A stretch of 15,418 nucleotides of DNA from Aquificaceae bacterium (GTDB taxonomy: Bacteria; Aquificota; Aquificia; Aquificales; Aquificaceae). The position numbers and the translations under genes were made by a program. The stretch covers positions 1-15,418 of the forward strand of contig WFYM01000105.1 of NCBI GenBank assembly GCA_015490115.1. Direction: 5' to 3'. Below are positions 5,893 to 12,206 of the stretch, piece after piece (position 1 is the stretch's first letter; every line of letters starts with the position of its first letter). The notes beneath the pieces were generated by a model. That model did no database searches and was not told the origin of the DNA. It saw only the letters and a program-made list of their open reading frames with translations.

Positions 5893-6780
5893 ATGAGAAG
5901 CCTCATCTCCTCCCTCGACCTCTCCAAAGGGGACGTCCAAGGGATATTAAAGATAGCGAAAGAGATAAAAGAGGGCAAGGTCCCGAAGCTCGAAGGTAAC
6001 GTGGTCCTCCTCTTCTTAGAGCCTTCGACGAGGACGAGGCTCTCCTTTGAGAGGGCTTGCAGGGAGCTTGGTCTCGAAGCGTCCGTGGTAACAGGCTCGG
6101 AAAGCTCTTTGGTAAAGGGTGAGAGCTTCTTCGATACCTTGAAGACCTTCGAAGCCCTCGGATTTCGGTGTGTTGTCTTCAGGGTTCCCTTCGTCTTCTT
6201 CCCTTACGAGGACGCGGTAAGGTCCCTTAAGATCTCCCTCATAAACGCTGGTGACGGGACGCACCAGCATCCTACCCAAGGACTTGTTGACCTCTTCACC
6301 CTCGTGGAGAAGCTGGGGGATCTTTCGGGTGTGAGGGTCCTCTACGTTGGAGACATAACCCACAGCAGGGTGTTCAGATCGGGGGCGCCTCTCCTTAGGA
6401 TGTTCGGGGCTGAGGTCTCCGTCTCGGGACCGAAGAACTTGATACCGAGGGACGTAAAAGTCTTCGGTATTGAAAAGGTCTTCGACAGCGTGGACGAAGG
6501 TATAGAGTGGGCGGACGTCGTCATCTGGCTAAGGATCCAGAAGGAGAGACAAAGGGAAAAGCTCATACCTTCCGAGGAGGGCTACTTCAAAAACTTCGGT
6601 CTCACAAAGGAGAGGTATTCCAAGATAAAGAAGTTCTTTATGCACCCCGGTCCCGTAAACAGGCAGGTGGACATGGAGGGGGAGCTTGTCTACTCGGAAA
6701 AGTCCCTGATATACGAACAGGTAAAAAACGGTGTGTTCGTGAGGATGGCGGTCCTTAGGTGGTGCCTCGAGGATGGGTAG
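5893..6780 (+). CDS. pyrB: Aspartate carbamoyltransferase, catalytic chain
   Basis: ATCase joins carbamoyl phosphate and aspartate in the second step of pyrimidine synthesis. The 295-residue protein has EPSTRTRLSFE (43-53; carbamoyl-phosphate site), SSLVKGES (71-78; the loop supplying a Lys to the neighbouring subunit's active site), DGTHQHPTQGLVD (121-133), DITHSRV (154-160), a RIQKER piece typical of ATCase rather than ornithine transcarbamylase, and HPGPVNRQV near the C-terminus. It is slightly shorter than the E. coli chain (about 310). No pyrI regulatory gene is near, consistent with ATCases that are unregulated or pair with dihydroorotase. There is no Shine-Dalgarno before the ATG at 5893. 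The last eight bases overlap coaBC, so the two are co-transcribed. Confidence 0.96.
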   Translation: MRSLISSLDLSKGDVQGILKIAKEIKEGKVPKLEGNVVLLFLEPSTRTRLSFERACRELGLEASVVTGSESSLVKGESFFDTLKTFEALGFRCVVFRVPFVFFPYEDAVRSLKISLINAGDGTHQHPTQGLVDLFTLVEKLGDLSGVRVLYVGDITHSRVFRSGAPLLRMFGAEVSVSGPKNLIPRDVKVFGIEKVFDSVDEGIEWADVVIWLRIQKERQREKLIPSEEGYFKNFGLTKERYSKIKKFFMHPGPVNRQVDMEGELVYSEKSLIYEQVKNGVFVRMAVLRWCLEDG

Positions 6781-7927
6781 GGTCCTTCTCGGTGTCACCG
6801 GGGGCATAGCGGTTTATAAGGTCTGCGAGCTTATAAGGGATCTCAGGAGGGAGGGCTTCGAAACGAAGGTTGTGATGACACCTTTCGCGGAGAGGTTCGT
6901 AAGTAAGCTCACCTTCGAGACCCTCTCGGGAAACGAGGTCCACGTCGACTGGGAGGGGGACCCTCTCCTCCACATAAGCTTGGCGAGGTGGGCTGAAGTC
7001 TTCCTCATAGCACCTTGCACCGTGAACACCCTATCCAAGATAGCAAACGGCATAGGTGACAACCTCCTAACCACAACGGTCCTCGCCTACGGAGGTCCCC
7101 TCCTCGTCGCACCCGCCGCGAACACGGTGATGTACAAAAACCCTTTCGTTCAGGAGAACTTGAGGAAGCTGAAGGAAAAAGGTGTGATCGTCATAGAGCC
7201 TGAGAGCGGGGTCCTCGCCTGCGAGGAGGAGGGGGAGGGGAGGCTCGCGAGTAAAGAGAGGCTCGTCCACTGGATAATTTACGCTTTGAGTCCGAAAAGG
7301 CTGAAAGGAAAGAGGGTCCTCATCACCTGCGGTGCTACGAGGGAGTATATAGACCCCGTGAGGTTCTTATCCAACGATTCGAGCGGTGAGATGGGTTTTT
7401 CCCTCGCGAGGGTGGTGAGCTGGGAGGGAGCTGAGGTCAAGGTAGTAGCAGGATACACTACCGCTGAGGAACCTCCCGAGGTGGAGATCTTGAGGGTGAG
7501 GACCTCCGAGGAGATGAGAAAGGCTGTCCTTGAGAACCTCGAATGGGCTGACCTCGTTATTATGAACGCTGCTGTCTCGGACTTCAGACCGAGGAAAAGA
7601 GAAAGTAGCAAGATAAAGAGGTCCTCCGAACTCACCCTAAAGCTCGAGAGGACGGAGGACATCCTCTCCGAACTCGGAAGGAGGAAAGGGAACAAGTTCC
7701 TCGTCGGCTTCGCCCTCGAAACGGAAAACCTCTTGGAAAACGCAAAGAAGAAGCTGAAGGAGAAGAACATCGACATGATCGTCGCGAACCCCGTCGACGT
7801 GATAGGTTCGAAGCACCACAGGGGTTTCCTGATCACCAAAGAGAGCTACGAGGAGTTCTCCTTCGAAAGGAAGATAGAAAGCGCAAAGTTCATAGTGGAG
7901 AGGATCGTAAAGCTCATATCTTCCTAA
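6773..7927 (+). CDS. coaBC: Bifunctional phosphopantothenoylcysteine decarboxylase / phosphopantothenate-cysteine ligase
   Basis: CoaBC makes 4'-phosphopantetheine for coenzyme A: CoaB ligates cysteine to phosphopantothenate using CTP, and CoaC, an FMN enzyme, decarboxylates the product. CoaC comes first: TGGIAVYK (9-16), HISLARWAE (67-75; catalytic His67), the APCTVNTLSKIANG loop (80-93), APAANTVMY (113-121; Asn117) and LACEEEGEGR (149-157; Cys150 on the substrate flap). The usual PAMN-x-x-MW motif reads PAANTVMY; the Met and Trp differ but the needed Asn remains. CoaB follows from about 178 with TCGATREYIDPVRFLSN, the AVSDFRP motif, SSKIKRS and GFALET. The length of 384 is normal. The ATG overlaps pyrB by eight bases. 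The end overlaps the opposing dehydrogenase gene by 14 bases. Confidence 0.95.
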   Translation: MGRVLLGVTGGIAVYKVCELIRDLRREGFETKVVMTPFAERFVSKLTFETLSGNEVHVDWEGDPLLHISLARWAEVFLIAPCTVNTLSKIANGIGDNLLTTTVLAYGGPLLVAPAANTVMYKNPFVQENLRKLKEKGVIVIEPESGVLACEEEGEGRLASKERLVHWIIYALSPKRLKGKRVLITCGATREYIDPVRFLSNDSSGEMGFSLARVVSWEGAEVKVVAGYTTAEEPPEVEILRVRTSEEMRKAVLENLEWADLVIMNAAVSDFRPRKRESSKIKRSSELTLKLERTEDILSELGRRKGNKFLVGFALETENLLENAKKKLKEKNIDMIVANPVDVIGSKHHRGFLITKESYEEFSFERKIESAKFIVERIVKLISS

Positions 7928-8600
7928 TGTCCACGAAGGAACCGCTCTCGAACTCAAGGAGCTTGGGTATAGTGTCGAAGATGAGCCTCGCAGCCTCTTC
8001 CGGAGTCCTCTTCGGGGATTCTTTTATCCTCCTCACGGAGGGAAACCTCTCCTCGTCTTGCTTCATCACCTCTTCGAGCATGGGGGTGAGGACGAGACCG
8101 GGAGCCAAGGCTATAACGTGCGTCCCCTCCATCTCCCTCGAATAGAGTTTCAGGAGACAGTTGAGAGCTGCTTTTGACACGGCGTAAGCTCCCCAGCCCC
8201 TGTTGCAGTTCACCGAAGCCCCGGAGGATATACCTATGAGGACCTTAACTTTTATACCCGAATCCATTATGGCGTCGATTATGAGCTTGTTAGCCCAGAC
8301 GTTGACGTCCATGACCTCCTTGAAGGTCCTGAGGGATACCTCCCTCATGTCTCCGAACTCCCCCAGAACCCCGGCGTTCAGTATTACGAGGTCGAGGACC
8401 CCGATCCCGGAGAGGAGTTCCCTCACGGTAGGGTATACCTTCTCGAGGTCCCTGAGATCACAATAGCGGAAGTTCACCTTACCTTTCAAGCTCTCAGGTA
8501 GCTTCCTGCTCAGGGCGTGGACCTTGTAGCCTCTCCTTAGCCCCTCCTCCGCGAGGGCTTTTCCGAGTCCCGAACCCACACCCGTTATGAAGAGGTCCAT
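7914..8600 (-). CDS. Short-chain dehydrogenase/reductase, substrate unknown
   Basis: The 228-residue protein is a classical SDR. TGVGSGLG (6-13) is the TGxxxGxG dinucleotide loop. LSRK after the second strand suggests NADP(H) preference. DL at 48-49 precedes the adenine pocket, LNAGVLG (74-80) is the NAG motif, and GISSGAS gives the catalytic serine (Ser126), followed by Tyr139 and Lys143 in YAVSK. APGLVLTPM is the usual post-active-site segment. The start at 8600 is preferred over a 38-residue extension because GGAGGA stands six bases before it and the sequence then begins directly with MDLFITG. It is last in the minus-strand operon, overlapping the tandem HepT-like gene by 16 bases and coaBC tail-to-tail by 14. 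The substrate cannot be told from sequence. Confidence 0.9.
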   Translation of the reverse strand: MDLFITGVGSGLGKALAEEGLRRGYKVHALSRKLPESLKGKVNFRYCDLRDLEKVYPTVRELLSGIGVLDLVILNAGVLGEFGDMREVSLRTFKEVMDVNVWANKLIIDAIMDSGIKVKVLIGISSGASVNCNRGWGAYAVSKAALNCLLKLYSREMEGTHVIALAPGLVLTPMLEEVMKQDEERFPSVRRIKESPKRTPEEAARLIFDTIPKLLEFESGSFVDIRKI

Positions 8601-9460
8601 CCCCTCTCCTCCAGAAGCTTCTTCAGGCTTTTTGAGATCTCCTTCACTATAAGCTCGAACTTTGGGTTTAGCTCTTTTAAAGACTCGAAAAGCTCCTCGG
8701 GCGGGACCTCCCAAGTGCTTATCAGCTTGTTCTTGAGGTTCGTCATCTTAAAAAGGTCCATGTAATACCTGTCTGGTATTATACCCGCCTCGACCATCTT
8801 CGAAAGACAGTCGTCTCCGAACCTCTTTATGCCGAACTTGGGGGCGAGGTGCTTACATATCTCGAAGAGGGAGTCGTAAGCTACCTGATAGAAGTATTTG
8901 GTCCTGTCGTAATACATGGGCTTTGACCTGAACTCCTCGAGACCCTGAGAGAGGACAAAGTTTATCTTCCTCACCGAGTCCTTTATGAACCTCGCCTTTT
9001 CGTTCAGGAGTTCGAAGTCTATGAGGAGGTAGTTCCCCGTGGTCTTCTTAACGTATTCGACTACGGACCTTGCGAACTCTTTGAAAGTTATAAGGTTCTC
9101 CTTCAGAAAGTCGTAAAGCTCTTCGGAAGAGACGGACTCCTTCAGGTCCCTGTACCTTATGTAAAACTCGGTAAGGGACCTCAGCCCCTCAAGGTTATCC
9201 ATTCCTATGTGTTCTCCGAGCTTTACCAAGCAGTCCTTGGAGCTTGTCTTGAGACCGAGAACTGTGGACATGTGCCTGCAAACCCTCATACAGCTCTCGA
9301 AGGCGAGGTTGAAGTCGACCCTCACCTTGTCGAGGAGTAAGCCGTTCTTCGTAAACTCCTCCTTCGGCAGGGAGAGGTGCTTCTTGAGGTCCACGTAAGA
9401 CCTCTCCAGATTTTGGAAGGCTTCCACTATGAGACTTATCTTGAATGTCCTCTTCTTCAT
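8585..9460 (-). CDS. Tandem HepT-like (DUF86/HEPN) protein, catalytic His lost in both copies
   Basis: The 291-residue protein seems to be two DUF86/HepT helical domains in a row. Copy 1 covers about 8-139: a helix ending DLKKHLSLPKEEF, then LLLDKVRVDFNLAFESCMRVCRHMSTVLGLK, a middle helix, IRYRDLKESVSSEELYDFLKEN and a final helix. Copy 2 covers about 150-284: the matching pieces are YDRTKYFYQVAYDSLFEICKHLAPKFGI, MVEAGII, LKNKLISTWEVPPEELFESLK and a final helix. HepT toxins cut or modify RNA through an R-N-x-x-x-H motif. Here copy 1 reads R104-D-L-K-E-S and copy 2 K243-N-K-L-I-S248, so the histidine is Ser in both. No MntA-type nucleotidyltransferase is adjacent. It lies 17 bases after the ABC permease gene with a weak AAGG before the ATG. 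Likely a binding protein rather than an RNase; the role is unknown. Confidence 0.8.
   Translation of the reverse strand: MKKRTFKISLIVEAFQNLERSYVDLKKHLSLPKEEFTKNGLLLDKVRVDFNLAFESCMRVCRHMSTVLGLKTSSKDCLVKLGEHIGMDNLEGLRSLTEFYIRYRDLKESVSSEELYDFLKENLITFKEFARSVVEYVKKTTGNYLLIDFELLNEKARFIKDSVRKINFVLSQGLEEFRSKPMYYDRTKYFYQVAYDSLFEICKHLAPKFGIKRFGDDCLSKMVEAGIIPDRYYMDLFKMTNLKNKLISTWEVPPEELFESLKELNPKFELIVKEISKSLKKLLEERGWTSS
8607..8612 (-). promoter_or_regulatory. Ribosome binding site deciding the SDR start
   Basis: GGAGGA on the minus strand, six bases before the ATG at 8600 and inside the last codons of the HepT-like gene. It supports the short SDR over a 38-residue N-terminal extension in the same frame. 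Confidence 0.6.
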
Positions 9461-9477
9461 CCTTATAAATCTACTCC

Positions 9478-10278
9478 CTAACGGAGGGATTTCTTAAGGA
9501 GAACAGCGAAGAAGAGGAGGGTGGAGAGTCCAACGGTTGTCCCGCTCGGCGGAAGGTCGAGGAGAAGCGAAAGAAAAACGCCGAAGAGAAGACAGACACC
9601 CGATAAGGTCCCCGCAAGGAGGAGGGAGCCTAAGAAGGAGCGGGCGAGCATCAAAGAGGTGAGGGCTGGAACTACTATAAGGGAAGAGGTAAGGACTACG
9701 CCCACAACTTTGACGCTGAGGACAACCACCACCGAAGCTGCGGAAACGAGCATGTGTTCCGTGAGCTTCACGTTCACACCCTTTACCTTCGCCACCTCTT
9801 CGTTGAAGGAGGTAAGGAGAAGACTTTTGTAGCTGAGGAGCAGGAACCCGATCAGGAAGGAGGAGGCGAGGAGTATGAGGAAGAGGTCCCCCTCGGACAC
9901 CAAAAATACGCTACCGAAGAGGTAGCCGAACACCTCCTCCCCGAACTCCTCCGAAACTCCCAAGACCAAAACAGCCACCGATGCCCCCGCCGAAAAGAGG
10001 AGGGCAAGAAGTGCATCTCCCGGGACGCGCCCCATAGCCCAGCGGGTGAGGTTGGAAAGGAGAAGGGAAATAAGGAGCGTAAAAAGGAACGGGTCAGTTC
10101 CCGTCAAAAAGCCGAGGGCTACACCTCCGAAGGCTATGTGGGAGAGGCTCGCACCCAAAAAGGAGAGCCTCCTCAGAACCAAGAACACACCCACCACCCC
10201 CGACACTACGGAGACCACAAGACCAGCCAAGATCCCCCTCTGGACGAATTCGTATCCGAGGAGTTCCAACTCATACAC
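9478..10278 (-). CDS. znuB: Zinc/manganese ABC transporter permease (ABC-3 family)
   Basis: The 266-residue protein is almost wholly hydrophobic, with about eight or nine membrane helices. The N-terminal helix ILAGLVVSVVSGVVGVFLVLRR is followed by LSFLGASLSHIAFGGVALGF, the conserved first cytoplasmic signature of ABC-3 permeases, with its H-x-A-F-x-G. A later FNEEVAKVKGVNV is the coupling loop that meets the ATPase, and VKVVGVVLTSSLIVVPALTSLML is the second family signature. The length matches ZnuB and MntB (about 260-290). It overlaps the ATPase gene by eight bases. The family moves Zn2+, Mn2+ or Fe2+ inwards. Zinc is the default guess because of the cluster-9 binding protein, but the metal is not proved by sequence. 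Confidence 0.93.
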   Translation of the reverse strand: MYELELLGYEFVQRGILAGLVVSVVSGVVGVFLVLRRLSFLGASLSHIAFGGVALGFLTGTDPFLFTLLISLLLSNLTRWAMGRVPGDALLALLFSAGASVAVLVLGVSEEFGEEVFGYLFGSVFLVSEGDLFLILLASSFLIGFLLLSYKSLLLTSFNEEVAKVKGVNVKLTEHMLVSAASVVVVLSVKVVGVVLTSSLIVVPALTSLMLARSFLGSLLLAGTLSGVCLLFGVFLSLLLDLPPSGTTVGLSTLLFFAVLLKKSLR

Positions 10279-10915
10279 CCCCTATCCCAAAGAGGTCCTC
10301 TACGAGGGCTGGGACCTCCTCAGGCGGTCCGAAGTAGTGGACCCTCCTGTTGAGGCAGAGGACCCTGTCCGCTAAAGAGGAGACGAGGCGAACGTCGTGG
10401 GAGACCAAAAGGACCGTCTTTAGCCCTTTTACTTCCCTCAGGATCTCTTCTACGTGCTTCGCGGTGTGGGCATCGAGACCCGCCGTCGGCTCATCGAGAA
10501 GTAAGGTATCGGGGTCCGAAGAAAAGGCTAACGCGAGGAGGACCTTCCTCCTTTCGCCTCCGGAAAGCTCGGTGAACCTCCTCTTTACTAAACCTTCGAG
10601 GTGGAGCCTATCCACAAGGTCACTAACTTTACCGCCCGAAGACCTCAAGATCTCCCAGACCGTTCCCGGAAACAGGCTCTCAACTTCGAGCCTCTGGGGT
10701 GCGTAGCCCATACTCTTCGACGTTACCGAAACTCTGCCTGAGAGAGGCTTGAGCAGTCCGAGGATGATCCTAAGGAGCGTAGTTTTGCCTGCACCGTTCG
10801 GTCCGACTATACAGAGGAACTCCCCCTCCTCGACGGAAAAGCTCACCCCCTCGAGAACCGGAGAACTCCCGCCGTAGCTGAAGCTGATGTCCTCTACCCT
10901 TATCACCTCCCGCAT
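10271..10915 (-). CDS. znuC: Metal ABC transporter ATP-binding protein
   Basis: The 214-residue ATPase has a Walker A GPNGAGKTT (38-46), Q-loop Gln74 in YAPQRLE, signature LSGGERRK (117-124), Walker B TLLLDEPTAGLD (137-148) and switch His173 in VSHD. The Y-A-P-Q sequence and short size are typical of ZnuC/MntB-type ATPases (about 220-250). It energises the permease encoded just downstream with an eight-base overlap. Its ATG lies 13 bases inside the binding-protein gene, so all three subunits are translated from one mRNA. Confidence 0.94.
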   Translation of the reverse strand: MREVIRVEDISFSYGGSSPVLEGVSFSVEEGEFLCIVGPNGAGKTTLLRIILGLLKPLSGRVSVTSKSMGYAPQRLEVESLFPGTVWEILRSSGGKVSDLVDRLHLEGLVKRRFTELSGGERRKVLLALAFSSDPDTLLLDEPTAGLDAHTAKHVEEILREVKGLKTVLLVSHDVRLVSSLADRVLCLNRRVHYFGPPEEVPALVEDLFGIGGV

Positions 10916-11688
10916 CCGAGAGCCTCTCCGATCACCTTAAGGTTCCTCTCCATAACAGCTGGGTAGTCACCGAACATCCTGACGTCCAAGAGGAAGACCT
11001 TGATCTTTTCCCTTTCGAGCTTCTCAGCGAGACCTGACATTTGAGGGGCGAAAACGTAGTCCAAACCTTTCTCTTTCAGGACCTTCATGAAACGGGCGAA
11101 CCTTCCGGGTAGTAAGTCGCCGTGGTGTCCCCCCGTCGAGAGGGGTATGTGCTTGAGCTTGTAGTCCTTTGCGAGGAGGGTGAGGGAGGTGTGGGTTTCG
11201 GGCAGGAGCCTTGAGGTGCAACTTTCGAGAACCCGGGAAAACTTAATGTCGAGATTCCTCAGCTCCTCTTTTACCCTCTCGTAGTTTCTTTTAAAAGTTT
11301 CGGAACCTTCCGGCTCCACCTCGGAGAGAACCCTGTAAACCCTTTCCGCAACGCGGACCATCCTCCTCGGCGACATCCAGAGGTGCGGGTCTTCGGGTCT
11401 TTCCGTGTAGAGTTTGTAGACTTTTTCTTTTGCCAACTCCTCGATCCTCCTCTCCCAGCCTCCTAAGGGAAAACCCGTGACGAAGACGACCTTCGCCCTC
11501 GCTACCTTGATGAGGTCCTTCGGCTTTAACTCGTAGGTGTGGTAGTCCGCCTTCGGAGGTGCGATCACTTCCACTTCGAACCTGTCGCCAGCGATCTCCC
11601 TTACGGTCCAAAGGAAGGGCTGAACGGAAACGAGGAGGAGGTCCCTCCCAAAAGAGACAGAAAAGAGTAGAAAAAGTATAAGCTTCAC
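10903..11688 (-). CDS. znuA: Metal ABC transporter substrate-binding protein (ZnuA-like, GTG start)
   Basis: The cluster-9 periplasmic binding protein captures Zn2+ or Mn2+ for the ZnuBC pair. With a GTG start at 11688 it has 261 residues. The first 13 (KLILFLLFSVSF) form a short signal peptide with no lipobox, so a soluble periplasmic protein is expected. Metal ligands by family alignment are His50 in DYHTYELKP, His102 in DPHLWMSP, His166 in ETHTSLTLLAKDY and Asp235 in LLDVRMFGDY. The long His-rich acidic loop of many ZnuA proteins is absent. A local H-H at 188-189 may do part of that work. The start is fixed by a four-base GTGA overlap with the PfpI-like gene; a 67-residue extension to 11889 is not family-like and would block secretion. 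Confidence 0.92.
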   Translation of the reverse strand: MKLILFLLFSVSFGRDLLLVSVQPFLWTVREIAGDRFEVEVIAPPKADYHTYELKPKDLIKVARAKVVFVTGFPLGGWERRIEELAKEKVYKLYTERPEDPHLWMSPRRMVRVAERVYRVLSEVEPEGSETFKRNYERVKEELRNLDIKFSRVLESCTSRLLPETHTSLTLLAKDYKLKHIPLSTGGHHGDLLPGRFARFMKVLKEKGLDYVFAPQMSGLAEKLEREKIKVFLLDVRMFGDYPAVMERNLKVIGEALGCGR

Positions 11689-12188
11689 GAGAGGGCTTTC
11701 AGGATAACCTTCATCATCTTCAGCATGGCTGAGGGGTCCGTCGCCGTGATCAGGTTCCCGTCCACCTCCACAGGTTCCCCGGTGTATACAGCTCCCGCGT
11801 TTTCGAGGTCGTCCTTTATGGCGTAAAAACCCGTCACCCTCCTTCCTTCGACCACCTTGGCGGATATGAGGACCCAAGGTCCGTGGCATACCGCACAGAC
11901 GAGCCTCCCCCCTTCGAAGTGCCTCCTCACTATGTCGAGGACTTCTTTGTATCTCCTCAGCCTGTCGGGAGCGTATCCCCCCGGTATGAAGACACAGTCG
12001 AACTCCTCACCCTTTACCTCACTGAGGGTCCTGTCCGGTCTGAAGGTCATACCCTTCTTTCCTTTGAACTCACCCATACGGGGAGCTGCGGAGACGACCT
12101 CGAACCCCTCCTCCTTGAACCTGAGGTAGGGATACAAAAACTCCGAGTCTTCGACGAGATCTTCTAAGAAGATCAGAACCCTTCTCAT
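11685..12188 (-). CDS. DJ-1/PfpI-family protein
   Basis: The 167-residue product belongs to the DJ-1/PfpI superfamily. LEDLVEDSEFLYPYLRFKEEGFEV begins as in PfpI, with a conserved acidic residue (Glu17 or nearby) after the first strand. VFIPGGYAPDRLRR contains the GG turn. AVCHGPWVLISA has the nucleophile-elbow pair Cys101-His102 followed by the usual G-P. Members are hexameric intracellular peptidases, glyoxalase III or stress proteins, and sequence alone does not say which. It is the first gene of the minus-strand operon leading into the metal transporter through a GTGA overlap. Its ATG at 12188 has no Shine-Dalgarno, and a -10-like TAAAAT lies eight bases before it in an 18-base spacer. 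Confidence 0.92.
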   Translation of the reverse strand: MRRVLIFLEDLVEDSEFLYPYLRFKEEGFEVVSAAPRMGEFKGKKGMTFRPDRTLSEVKGEEFDCVFIPGGYAPDRLRRYKEVLDIVRRHFEGGRLVCAVCHGPWVLISAKVVEGRRVTGFYAIKDDLENAGAVYTGEPVEVDGNLITATDPSAMLKMMKVILKALS

Positions 12189-12206
12189 AAGATTAAATTT
12201 TACTTC
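12189..12206. promoter_or_regulatory. 18-base divergent spacer with back-to-back -10-like hexamers
   Basis: Two genes start away from each other with only 18 bases between. On the minus strand TAAAAT (12202-12197) ends eight bases before the PfpI-like ATG. On the plus strand TTAAAT (12193-12198) ends eight bases before the coiled-coil gene ATG. The two hexamers overlap, so the promoters could not both be occupied at once. No Shine-Dalgarno exists on either side and no clear -35 is seen. Confidence 0.4.

Noticed and set aside
7279..7839. 186-codon open frame on the minus strand
   Set aside because: It is a shadow of the CoaB domain, whose motifs are intact on the plus strand.
9754..10353. 199-codon open frame on the plus strand
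   Set aside because: It is the shadow of the ABC permease and ATPase genes: an E/K/P/H-rich sequence without pattern, covering clear membrane helices on the other strand.
11689..11889. 67-residue N-terminal extension of the metal-binding protein
   Set aside because: It is antisense-type low-complexity sequence that would bury the signal peptide; the GTG with a GTGA overlap is the natural start.
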